A DNA stretch of 64,000 bases, from positions 62,001 through 126,000 of the forward strand of contig CAZNPL010000002.1 in NCBI GenBank assembly GCA_964574815.1, in the 5' to 3' direction. Source of the stretch: CAZNPL01 sp964574815. GTDB lineage: Bacteria; Planctomycetota; Phycisphaerae; UBA1845. Below the pieces are notes generated by a model. That model worked only from the letters and a program-made list of their open reading frames with translations, did no database searches and had not been told where the DNA came from. Within the stretch, counting starts at the first letter, position 1, and the number at the start of each line of letters is the position of its first letter. This document shows, piece after piece, positions 26,389 through 34,049 of this stretch. The position numbers and the translations under genes were made by a program.

Positions 26389-26994
26389 GTGCTGTTGACA
26401 GGCTGGCGTTTCTTGTTGGCGGCCGCGGTTCTGCCGGCGCCGTCCGGCCTTTGCACGGTCATCCTGGAGACCGATTTTGACACGTTGTGCGCCGATGCCG
26501 ACATCGTCGTCGTGGGCACCGTAACCCAAGTGAAATCCGGCACTCTGCCGGATCGCGCCGACATTTATACGTGGACGACCTTCGAGATTGACGAGTGGAT
26601 TGACGGGCCGGGCGAGAGTTCGTCGGTCACGATTCGCACGCTCGGCGGGACCGCGGATGGCGAGACGCTTCGGGTTCACGGTATGCCGCGTTTCGAGGTC
26701 GGCCGCCGATACGTGCTCTTCCTGCAAAAGCCCAGGCGGACCATCTGCCCGATCGTTGGCTGGGCACAGGGTTGTTTCCACGTGGAGCGACCGGCCGGAG
26801 CGGGCGCAGCGCGGGTGCGAACCTACGACGGCCGAAACGTGGCCCGTATCGTTGACGGTAAGGTCGTGGCACACTCCGATCGCATCGGGAAGACCCTAGC
26901 CGAGTCGTTCATGACGCTCGACGAATTCGTGGCCGAGATCAGAGCCGGGCGAGCTCGCGCTGCTGGGCGCCGCGACGCGAAAGGCCGACGCTGA
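26389..26994 (+). CDS. Exported protein of unknown function, partner of the metalloprotease
   Basis: A 201-residue exported protein. The start is GTG at 26389, with GGAGGT eight bases upstream. The signal peptide is M-L-L-T-G-W-R-F-L-L-A-A-A-V-L. The mature part has a beta-barrel-like pattern: D-I-V-V-V-G-T-V-T-Q-V, T-F-E-I-D-E-W-I-D-G, R-Y-V-L-F-L-Q. This resembles small secreted proteins that sit beside matrixin-type proteases in other bacteria, where a domain with V-x-G-x-V and Y-x-x-F-L is common; a TIMP/netrin-like fold is possible. Its stop overlaps the ATG of the protease gene (T-G-A-T-G), so the two are co-translated. An inhibitor or chaperone role for the protease is inference. Confidence 0.75.
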   Translation: MLLTGWRFLLAAAVLPAPSGLCTVILETDFDTLCADADIVVVGTVTQVKSGTLPDRADIYTWTTFEIDEWIDGPGESSSVTIRTLGGTADGETLRVHGMPRFEVGRRYVLFLQKPRRTICPIVGWAQGCFHVERPAGAGAARVRTYDGRNVARIVDGKVVAHSDRIGKTLAESFMTLDEFVAEIRAGRARAAGRRDAKGRR

Positions 26995-28328
26995 TGCCTT
27001 CAGGGACCGTGCGCCCCAGCCTCCTGGCCTTCATGCTATTCACGGCAACCGCGCTCACTGTTCGGCCGGCATCGGGCTACTGTCTGCTCGACTTCTACTG
27101 GCCGAGCGGCGTCGTTGAGATGTCGTACAACTTTCCTGCCAGCGGGGGGCTGCTCAACGGCACGGACTCGTGGGACGAGAATGCCGAATGGGCCATGCAG
27201 CAGTGGTCTGCGATCACCGACGGATTCAGGTTTTTGAGCCGGGGTGCGACGACGGCGAACGCCGATCGGCGCGACGGCGTCAACAACATGGTCTTCGCCG
27301 AGACGGTGGACGGTGAGCCGTTCGATCGGAACATCATTGCCTTGACGTTTACTCGTACGGATGCCGAGGGCAACGCGCTGGAAGGTGACATCATCTTCAA
27401 CGCGAACGTGGAATGGGACGCTTACGGAGGGCCGATCCGCCTCAATCAACAGGGCGTTCCGGTGTTTGATTTCCGCCGGGTGGCGCTGCATGAATTGGGT
27501 CATGTCCTGGGGCTGGATCATCCGGACCGCGCCTGCGATCAGTTCATCGAGGCGGTGATGAACTCCCGCGTGACGGACACCGACGAGCTGGCCATCGACG
27601 ATCGCAACGGCGTGAGCTTTCTGTACGCGGACGGGAACATGCCGCCGGTTGCGGACGCGGGCGAGGACCAGATCGGCAGCGGGAGCGAGCCGTTCACGTT
27701 GAACGCGGGGGGGTCGATCGATCCGGACGGCGTCATCATGCAATATGAATGGCGTCTCGGGGAGGCGTTGATCGGTCTCGATCCGGTGACGTCCGTGGCG
27801 CTGCCCTTCGGCACGCACGTGGTTGCGCTGATCGTGACGGATGACGACGGGGCTGCGGCGATGGATACGGCGGTGTTCGAGGTCGGGCGCCTGATTCCGT
27901 CCGGGGATCCCGAGAACTTCGAGCCGGTGGCGGTAGCGGGGATGGACATCAAGGTGGCGGTGGGGGAGCTTGTGGTTCTGGACGGACGTGACTCGTTTGA
28001 TGCGGACGGGACCATCGAGCGGTTCATCTGGAGCACGGGGACGGAGGTTCTGGGGCGTGACGCCGTGATGCCGGTCACGCTGCCGATCGGCACGCATACC
28101 GTCACGCTTACGGTGTTCGACGACGACGGCGCGGCGGGTTCGGATACGGTGGGTGTGGCGGTCACCTTTGTGGGAACGGTGGACGACGGGCCGATTGTGG
28201 ACACGTCTTCGCCGGAAGCGCCAACGCCGTTCGGGTGCGGGGCTTTCGGGCTGGTGGGTCTGGCGGCGGCCGCCGCCATGGCGGCGGTTTTCCTTGCCGA
28301 GGGACGCCGGCTTGCTTCACTACAATAA
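26994..28328 (+). CDS. Exported matrixin-like metalloprotease with two PKD domains
   Basis: A 444-residue exported zinc protease. After a signal peptide (cut near A-S-G-Y), the catalytic domain reaches to about residue 215 and holds H166-E-L-G-H-V-L-G-L-D-H176, the matrixin-type H-E-x-x-H-x-x-G-x-x-H site, with a Met-turn candidate in A-V-M-N-S. Two PKD-like beta domains follow, starting P-P-V-A-D-A-G-E-D and P-V-A-V-A-G-M-D. The C terminus reads P-F-G-C-G-A-F-G, then a hydrophobic helix and R-R, which looks like a Cys-containing sorting tail of the MYXO/GlyGly-CTERM kind. Anchoring or processing at the cell surface is therefore likely. Translation is coupled to the preceding exported protein. 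Confidence 0.92.
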   Translation: MPSGTVRPSLLAFMLFTATALTVRPASGYCLLDFYWPSGVVEMSYNFPASGGLLNGTDSWDENAEWAMQQWSAITDGFRFLSRGATTANADRRDGVNNMVFAETVDGEPFDRNIIALTFTRTDAEGNALEGDIIFNANVEWDAYGGPIRLNQQGVPVFDFRRVALHELGHVLGLDHPDRACDQFIEAVMNSRVTDTDELAIDDRNGVSFLYADGNMPPVADAGEDQIGSGSEPFTLNAGGSIDPDGVIMQYEWRLGEALIGLDPVTSVALPFGTHVVALIVTDDDGAAAMDTAVFEVGRLIPSGDPENFEPVAVAGMDIKVAVGELVVLDGRDSFDADGTIERFIWSTGTEVLGRDAVMPVTLPIGTHTVTLTVFDDDGAAGSDTVGVAVTFVGTVDDGPIVDTSSPEAPTPFGCGAFGLVGLAAAAAMAAVFLAEGRRLASLQ

Positions 28329-28374
28329 AGCAAGGTCGACGGCGGGGCAACTCCGGCATGCCTGCGCTGCTTTG

Positions 28375-28728
28375 CTATGGGGTCACGGCCGGTTCGATGA
28401 CGGCGGACATACTGCCGGAGCAGCGTTCGATCAGGGCGTCGCGGCCATAGGCGTGGATCTGATCGCGCTTGAATTCGGCCCGCTCCTTGGTGGTCGTATC
28501 GACAACCGCGCGGCCGCTGGTATCAACTTCGACGGCGCACAGATAGGCCTCTTCGAGCGGCATGGCGAACAATTCCTGCAGCATGCGAATGACGTAGTCG
28601 TAGGTGTGATCGTCGTCGTCGAGCAGGACGACGTGATAGGGCGGCAGGAGCCGAGGCCGCTGTTCCTGCGAGGGCAGGACCGCGGTCCGTCGGGACGGCT
28701 CGGCCACACTGTAATTCGCACCAGCCAT
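28375..28728 (-). CDS. clpS: ATP-dependent Clp protease adaptor ClpS
   Basis: A 117-residue cytosolic adaptor that delivers N-degron substrates to ClpA/ClpC-ClpP. The core motif is P-P-Y-H-V-V-L-L-D-D-D-D-H-T-Y-D-Y-V, where the Asp pair and following residues form the N-degron pocket. A-Y-L-C-A-V-E-V-D and the late R-D-Q-I strand complete the fold. The N-terminal extension of about 28 residues is usual. The stop of miaB lies directly upstream with seven bases between, so they are probably co-transcribed. The gene converges with the matrixin gene. Confidence 0.93.
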   Translation of the reverse strand: MAGANYSVAEPSRRTAVLPSQEQRPRLLPPYHVVLLDDDDHTYDYVIRMLQELFAMPLEEAYLCAVEVDTSGRAVVDTTTKERAEFKRDQIHAYGRDALIERCSGSMSAVIEPAVTP

Positions 28729-28735
28729 GGTTCGG

Positions 28736-30223
28736 CTAACCTCCTGATGATACCTGCAACGGCACCCGTTCGTCTCGAGTCGCTGCGTTGTCGGGGTCGA
28801 TCACCCTCCCGTGCAACGTGAGCGCCGTTGCCGCTTCGATGCGCACTTTTACGAATCGACCGATCATCCGTGAATCTGCAGTGAAAACGACGATGCGGTC
28901 GGTGCGCGTCCGGCCGACCAACTGTCCGGTTTCCGCAACGCTTATCTCTTCGCCGCGCGACTGTTCGGCCTCCTGGTGTTTGACGGCGCGCTTGCTGAAA
29001 CCTTCGACGAGGACCTCGAAGGTTTGTCCAATCGATTTCCGATTCGCCCGCAGCGAGAGGGCTTCCTGCAGCTGCAGGAGTTCGTGATTGCGGCGGCGTT
29101 TGACTTCTTCGGGCACGTCGTCGGGGATTCTCCTGGCGGCGACGGTGCCGGGGCGCTGCGAATACTTGAACACAAAGATGTTCTTGAAGGCGCAGCGTTC
29201 GACCATGGCGGCCGAGTCGGCGAATTCCGCTTCGCTTTCGCCCGAGAAGCCGACGATGAAGTCGCTGGCGATTGTGACTTCGGGCACGATCTCGCGGGCG
29301 CGCCCCACGAGATCGTAGTATTCGCCTGCGGTATACTGCCGCCGCATTCGATGCAGGACGGCGTCGCTGCCGCTCTGGGCCGGCAGGTGGAGGTACTCGC
29401 AGACTTTCGGCAGATCGCGCATGGCGTAAAGGATGTCGGCTTTGAAGTCGCCGGGATGATTCGTGGTAAATCGAATGCGCTCCAGGCCGGGCACGTCGTT
29501 GAGTCGATAGAGCAGCTCAGAAAAGGTCACCGGCCGGCCATTCTCTTTATGGACGTAGCTGTTGACGGTCTGGCCGAGCAGGGTGATCTCCTTCGCCCCG
29601 CGGTCGACCAAGAGCTTTGCCTCGTCCACGATCTGCTGCGGCGGGCGGCTGCGCTCGGGACCGCGGGTGAACGGCACGACGCAGAACGTGCAGAACTTGT
29701 CGCATCCGCGCTGTACTCGGATATAGGGCTGCAGGACGTCGCCGTTGAGGCCGGTCTCGCGCGAGAGGTCCAGCGCCTCGACCGAATCGTACTCGAGGGC
29801 ACGCTCCAGCAGCGTGCTCCGCCGGGACATGCTCCGGGACAACGCGACCGCTCGCCGGCGCGTCTCGCGGACTTCGTCGATCATTGCGGGGATTTTATAG
29901 AGTTCGCCGGGGCCACAGACCAAGTCTACATGGGGCATTCTGGTGACGATGCCGTCGGGATCGCGCTCGGCCATGCAGCCGATGACGCCGACGATCATAT
30001 TCGGCTTTCGCCCCTTGGTTTTTTTAAGCGATCCGAGGCGGGAGAAGACCTTGTCCTCGGCGTGCTGGCGTATGCTGCACGTATTGATGAGGACCACGTC
30101 GGCCGAGGACATGTCGCTTGCGAGCTCGTAGCCACGGGCACGGAGCTGCCCGCGCACCAACTCGCTGTCCAGAACGTTCATCTGGCAGCCCATGGTCTCG
30201 ATGTAGAGTGTCTTACCATCCAT
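28736..30223 (-). CDS. miaB: tRNA-2-methylthio-N6-dimethylallyladenosine synthase MiaB
   Basis: A 495-residue radical-SAM enzyme that adds a methylthio group to i6A37 of tRNAs. The ATG at 30223 (M-D-G-K-T-L-Y-I-E-T) matches the family start. The N-terminal UPF0004 domain has its three cysteines in T-M-G-C-Q-M-N, I-N-T-C-S-I-R and V-I-G-C-M-A-E. The radical-SAM cluster motif is R-G-C-D-K-F-C-T-F-C, and a TRAM domain closes the protein (V-G-R-T-R-T-D-R-I-V-V-F, then G-R-F-V-K-V-R-I). Length and all cluster cysteines agree with MiaB and not with RimO or MtaB, which begin differently. It leads into clpS. Confidence 0.95.
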   Translation of the reverse strand: MDGKTLYIETMGCQMNVLDSELVRGQLRARGYELASDMSSADVVLINTCSIRQHAEDKVFSRLGSLKKTKGRKPNMIVGVIGCMAERDPDGIVTRMPHVDLVCGPGELYKIPAMIDEVRETRRRAVALSRSMSRRSTLLERALEYDSVEALDLSRETGLNGDVLQPYIRVQRGCDKFCTFCVVPFTRGPERSRPPQQIVDEAKLLVDRGAKEITLLGQTVNSYVHKENGRPVTFSELLYRLNDVPGLERIRFTTNHPGDFKADILYAMRDLPKVCEYLHLPAQSGSDAVLHRMRRQYTAGEYYDLVGRAREIVPEVTIASDFIVGFSGESEAEFADSAAMVERCAFKNIFVFKYSQRPGTVAARRIPDDVPEEVKRRRNHELLQLQEALSLRANRKSIGQTFEVLVEGFSKRAVKHQEAEQSRGEEISVAETGQLVGRTRTDRIVVFTADSRMIGRFVKVRIEAATALTLHGRVIDPDNAATRDERVPLQVSSGG

Positions 30224-30482
30224 ATCGCATCCGGCCCCAAGTCTTCGGAAACAAGCCGCCTTCATTGTAGGTTCCGGGCAGGCCATCTACAATCCCGCTC
30301 CCGAGCGCACCGGGGTGTGCAGGGATCGCGCGGGCGCCGCCGGCAATCGGCGTGGGGGGGTGGATGCGGCAAGTGCCACGGGCAGACAGCATGGACGGAT
30401 CCGCCTGAGGCGGCCCCGTGGCACGCAGGTTCAACGGGCTTGCGGAGTCGACGGTGTTGAAACTGTCACGACGCCGGAGCGA

Positions 30483-32054
30483 CACATGGCCCATGAAAAC
30501 CGAGCGTGTTCTCCGATCGTCACGGCCTCGTTGGTTGCGGTGGTGGTGATCGTCGCATTGGTCGTTTACGCTCGGGCCTGGCGTCATCCTTTCGTTTTCG
30601 ACGACGTGCTCGCCGTGCGGGATCACGCGGTGGTTCGCGGCGAGGTCGGGTGGCACGCGGTACTGACGACGCCCTATTGGCCTCGCGACTTCACGCCGGA
30701 CCCGCTTTACCGACCCGCCACGATCGCGTCGTATCGCCTGAACGCGGCCATTTTCGGCATGAATCCGTTCTGGTTTCATGTGGTCAATTCCGTGCTGCAC
30801 GCGAGCTGTGCGGTGCTTGTCGCGTTGACTGCGGTCCGTCTCTGGGGGCGTGTGGCGGCGGGCGTGGCGGCGGGCGTGGTTTTCGCGGCGCATCCCGTTC
30901 TCGCCGAGGCGGTGGTTCCGATTGCGGGGCGGTCGGAACTGCTGGCGGCGCTGTTCGTGCTGCTGCTGGTCTATTTTCACGTCAGTCACGTTGTTTCGGG
31001 GCGTGGAGCGAGGGTCGGCCACCACCTGGCCGTGTCTGTGCTTTATTTGCTGGCCTGCACGTCGAAGGAGCACGGCATTCTGGCGATTCTTGTAGTGGCC
31101 GCGATCGACGTGTGGTCGCGCGGGGGATCGAGCCGCCCGCGGCCTGCGTTTCGCCGGTGGGCGAACACGCTGGCGGCGTCGCACTACCTGGGGCTGATCC
31201 TGGCCGCAACGGCGTTTCTGGTGACGCGTTGGGCGATCTTCGGCTGGCAGACTTCGCTGCCGCCATCGACGGACAACACCGAGTTCAACCCGCTGGACGC
31301 GGCATCGACGCTGGAGGCGGTTGCGACGCCCTTCAAGTTGCTGATGGTGGCGGTTCAGTTGATGGTCGTTCCGGTCGGGCTGTGCCCTATCTGGGCGAAG
31401 GGCGGATTGGACCTGGCGTCCGGCATGCTGGCGCCGCCGGTCCTTGGCGGGATGGTTTTGGCGATTGCGCTTGCGGTGTCCGTGGTCGTCACCGGCTTTC
31501 GCGGGCGGAAGCTGTTCGTTCCGCTGGCGGGGCTGGTCGTTTTCTTGTTGATTCCGTGTCATTTCGTTCCGGTGGCGAACTGGTTCTTCGCCGAGCGCTG
31601 GCTTTACACGCCGACGGCAATGCTGGTCATCGGGGCGGCCGGCGCGGCTGCCATTGCGCCGCGGTTCTCTGTGATCGCCGGCGTGGTGATCGGCGTTGCG
31701 TTCTTCGCGACGGCGTGGCGCTATCAGGCCTGCTGGCAGAGCAACAAGCAAATCATCGACTGCGTGCTCGAGCGTCAGCCGCTGAACTACGCGGGTTTGC
31801 GCGAGGCCTGCCGGTGGTACGAGCGTCGCGGGCGGATCGAGGAGGCGGCGGTCTACATCGATCGTCTGGTCGAGCATCACGCGGATGAGGCTTCTTCGTG
31901 GTACTTCCGGGCCGGATGGCTGGTCGAGCAGGGCCGGTTCGTGGAAGCGGCACGGGCGATGGATGAATTTCGCCGGGTGGCGTCCATCCCCGAGTTTACG
32001 CCGAAGATGATGCAATTGTCGGAGCGGATCGAGCGGGGGTTGGAGGGCGGATGA
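30483..32054 (+). CDS. TMTC-like polytopic membrane protein with TPR-like tail
   Basis: A 523-residue membrane protein. The ATG at 30483 has GGAG upstream and begins a positive-inside helix. The first loop carries F-V-F-D-D-V-L-A-V-R-D-H, like the acidic pair that is catalytic in GT-C glycosyltransferases and in the TMTC O-mannosyltransferases. L-Y-R-P-A-T-I-A-S-Y and N-P-F-W-F-H-V-V-N follow, and H-P-V-L-A-E-A-V is a hallmark of the family. About ten helices are seen. The last 90 residues look like two TPR motifs (E-A-C-R-W-Y-E-R-R-G-R-I-E-E-A). A glycosyl-transfer role at the membrane is likely; donor and acceptor are unknown. Confidence 0.85.
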   Translation, partial: HMAHENRACSPIVTASLVAVVVIVALVVYARAWRHPFVFDDVLAVRDHAVVRGEVGWHAVLTTPYWPRDFTPDPLYRPATIASYRLNAAIFGMNPFWFHVVNSVLHASCAVLVALTAVRLWGRVAAGVAAGVVFAAHPVLAEAVVPIAGRSELLAALFVLLLVYFHVSHVVSGRGARVGHHLAVSVLYLLACTSKEHGILAILVVAAIDVWSRGGSSRPRPAFRRWANTLAASHYLGLILAATAFLVTRWAIFGWQTSLPPSTDNTEFNPLDAASTLEAVATPFKLLMVAVQLMVVPVGLCPIWAKGGLDLASGMLAPPVLGGMVLAIALAVSVVVTGFRGRKLFVPLAGLVVFLLIPCHFVPVANWFFAERWLYTPTAMLVIGAAGAAAIAPRFSVIAGVVIGVAFFATAWRYQACWQSNKQIIDCVLERQPLNYAGLREACRWYERRGRIEEAAVYIDRLVEHHADEASSWYFRAGWLVEQGRFVEAARAMDEFRRVASIPEFTPKMMQLSERIERGLEGG

Positions 32055-32077
32055 TCCCGCCGCCTGCGCAAGGGCAA

Positions 32078-32650
32078 TCAGCGCTCGAGCACGTCGCGGA
32101 TTGCATCGATCAATCGGTCCACATCGAAGGGCTTTTGCATGCAGGCGTCGAATCCGGTCTGGAGCAGCGCCTGTTGCTTTCCTTCGGTAAGGTTGGCGCC
32201 GACGCCGATGAGCTTGAGGTCGGCGAGGCGCTCGTCGGCGCGCAGATCGCGGCAGAGCTGCTCCGGATCGACGTCGGGGAGCGAGACATCGACTACGAGA
32301 ATGTCGGGTTCGAATCTTGGAACGGTCAGACCGGCCTCGAAGGCGCTCGTGGCGTGCGCCAGTTCGAACTCGCCGCTTTCGGAGAGTGCCTGGCGGACGG
32401 GGCCGTTGGTGGCGGGGTCGTTGTCGAGGACAAGCACGCGGGTTTTGCCTGTATGAAGGTTGTCGAGGGGAATGCCGTAGGCCTTCATGAAGCGAACGAG
32501 CTCGTTCAAGGGGATGCGGCGGTCCTTGCTTCCGGGGATTCGGTAACCGCGCAGTTCGCCGGTGTCGAACCACTTGGAGACGGTTCGCGGCGCGACGTTG
32601 CACACCTTGGCGACTTGGCCGGTGGTCAGAACGCGCTTGCTTGTGGACAT
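32078..32650 (-). CDS. HTH-REC response regulator (MerR-like helix N-terminal to receiver)
   Basis: A 190-residue protein. The ATG at 32650 was chosen; GAGG lies upstream and the domain starts immediately. Residues about 8-65 form an excisionase/MerR-type winged helix: L-T-T-G-Q-V-A-K-V-C-N-V-A-P-R-T-V-S-K-W-F, then G-S-K-D-R-R-I-P. A receiver domain follows at about 72-190 with the acidic pair V-L-D-N-D, phosphoacceptor D in L-V-V-D-V-S-L-P-D, and K in M-Q-K-P-F. In most response regulators the receiver precedes the DNA-binding part; here the order is reversed. No kinase gene is adjacent. It faces the TMTC-like gene with 23 bases between stops. Confidence 0.9.
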   Translation of the reverse strand: MSTSKRVLTTGQVAKVCNVAPRTVSKWFDTGELRGYRIPGSKDRRIPLNELVRFMKAYGIPLDNLHTGKTRVLVLDNDPATNGPVRQALSESGEFELAHATSAFEAGLTVPRFEPDILVVDVSLPDVDPEQLCRDLRADERLADLKLIGVGANLTEGKQQALLQTGFDACMQKPFDVDRLIDAIRDVLER

Positions 32651-34047
32651 CGCAGGTGCCTCTGTGTGCCGCCGCGAGCCGGTTCGCGGCGGTTTTTCGC
32701 TCCGCGCAGGCGCCGTCGTCCGAAAACCTCGACGCGTTGGCAGATCGGCGAGAGCTTTCAGCAGTATCGGCACGTGTACGGAGGCTATTCACTCGCTGGA
32801 ACTGCGGAGCATGATCTGTCGAGAGTCCGTGTGCACCCCGTCCGATTACACGCGTCGCGTCCGGGAAACGGACGCCGTAACCGGCCTCGACAAGTACCCC
32901 GCTTGCCAACCCCTGCTTCCCCGATTGGATGATAGGACCGTTCACAGGGGTTCTCAAGGTGGAGAACGTTGGCGCGGAGAATGGGGACAGGGACGAAGGG
33001 ACGAAGGCTTGCCGGCTGGAGGGCGGTTCGTGCGATGGTCCCGACGCCTGGGTTGGGTTCGTTTGGAAGAAGAGAGGCACGAAGGCACGTAGGCAAGAGG
33101 GCACGGAGGAGGTGGCCGGGAATTGGCGGTTTGGGCTGGCGGGGCTTGGGGTGTGCGGCCGGGTTTGGGTTCGTTTGGAAGAAGAGAGGCACGGAGTCAC
33201 GGAGGTACGGAGGCACGGAGGCGGCGGCCAGGGACGGAGCACTTGGGGCGGGCGGGGTGTATGCAGTCCGACTTGTTTTTGGGTTCGTTTCGAATGGTGA
33301 AGGCACGGGGTACGGCGGCTCGCCAGGGAAGCGCGTTTTCGGGCCACCTGCCCCCGGTGGCTTCGTTTCGTATTCCGTTTGCGCCGGGTCTCGGCGGCCC
33401 GGGCTGCTGGAAGAACCAGGAGGCGTGGGGAGCGGCTCCATGACAGCTGATAACTGCAGACTTTCTCCGATTTTGGCTTCGTTTGGCGCCCGGGTTTTGG
33501 AGAGACTCGCAAGTTATGGAGATGGGCGGGCGTGACTCGGCGAGCTTGACCGGTTCGTTGAGTTGGTTTGGGTGGGCATTCTTCGTTCATCCGTCGTTGG
33601 CTCCAGGGGGGCGCACGTTGGGTACGCTTCTCCTTTCCACCCTATAGAACATGGGGGCTGTTCAAGATTTTCGCGAAGAACTGGAACAGTTGGTTTCACC
33701 GGCGGCAGGCGGGTTGTTATAGGACGGTGAGCGCCATCGGGCATCAATCGTCGGCTTCACGGCGAGCGCACCGCGGTCCGGCGTTGTGTCGCGCGGTCGT
33801 CGCGCGATTGGTCGTCGCTGTGCGTTCGATTCGTGACCCCACGTTGCTCGGGCGACTTGATTCCATGAAAGACGGGCGGCCCGCCGTCCGGTGCGCATGT
33901 GTCGTTCGCAGGCGTGGCTTCCTGGTGTGTCCAGTCGCGTGTTCAGCGCTTTGATCGCACGTGAGCGGGTGGGCGCGTGCATGGCAGAGTTTTGGCGGCT
34001 TTGGATGCCGATTTAGTTTATTGTGTAAAAGATTCCTGACCCCGTTT
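32651..34047. other. 1.4 kb non-coding region with degenerate repeats
   Basis: No open frame here has coding character on either strand. From 33053 to about 33500 the phrase T-T-G-G-G/C-T-T-C-G-T-T-T recurs at quasi-regular distances, described as a repeat. The right half (33540-34020) has no recognised gene, tRNA or promoter. The region ends with a motif at 34026-34049 that overlaps the stop codon of the next gene. Confidence 0.6.
33053..33500. repeat. Quasi-tandem degenerate repeat, period about 112 bases
   Basis: The word TTGGGTTCGTTTGGAAGAAG begins at 33053 and 33165 (112 apart). Related words begin at 33279 (114 further), about 33356 (77 further) and 33473 (117 further). The first two copies are followed by A-G-A-G-G-C-A-C-G, and runs such as CACGGAGG recur between them. 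There are no spacers of CRISPR size and no conserved unit of 25-40 bases. Confidence 0.65.
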
Positions 34048-34049
34048 TC
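34026..34049. repeat. Short REP-type motif overlapping a stop codon
   Basis: The stretch starting TAAAAGATTCCTGACCCCGT and ending T-T-T-C resembles a short dispersed motif (A-A-A-A-x-x-T-T-C-C-T-G-A-C-x-C-C) that I recall from bacterial genomes carrying REP-associated tyrosine transposases. It overlaps the first two bases of the minus-strand stop triplet at 34048-34050. No transposase gene is in the window, so the link is inference. Confidence 0.4.

Noticed and set aside
33053..33500. CRISPR array
   Set aside because: Distances between cores are 77-117 bases, the repeats are degenerate and short, and no cas gene is in the window.
30213..33590. A 1125-codon open frame on the minus strand
   Set aside because: It runs opposite the TMTC-like gene and through the repeat-rich intergenic region. 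Its translation is Arg/Pro-rich with no domain, and miaB and the response regulator occupy other frames on the same strand.
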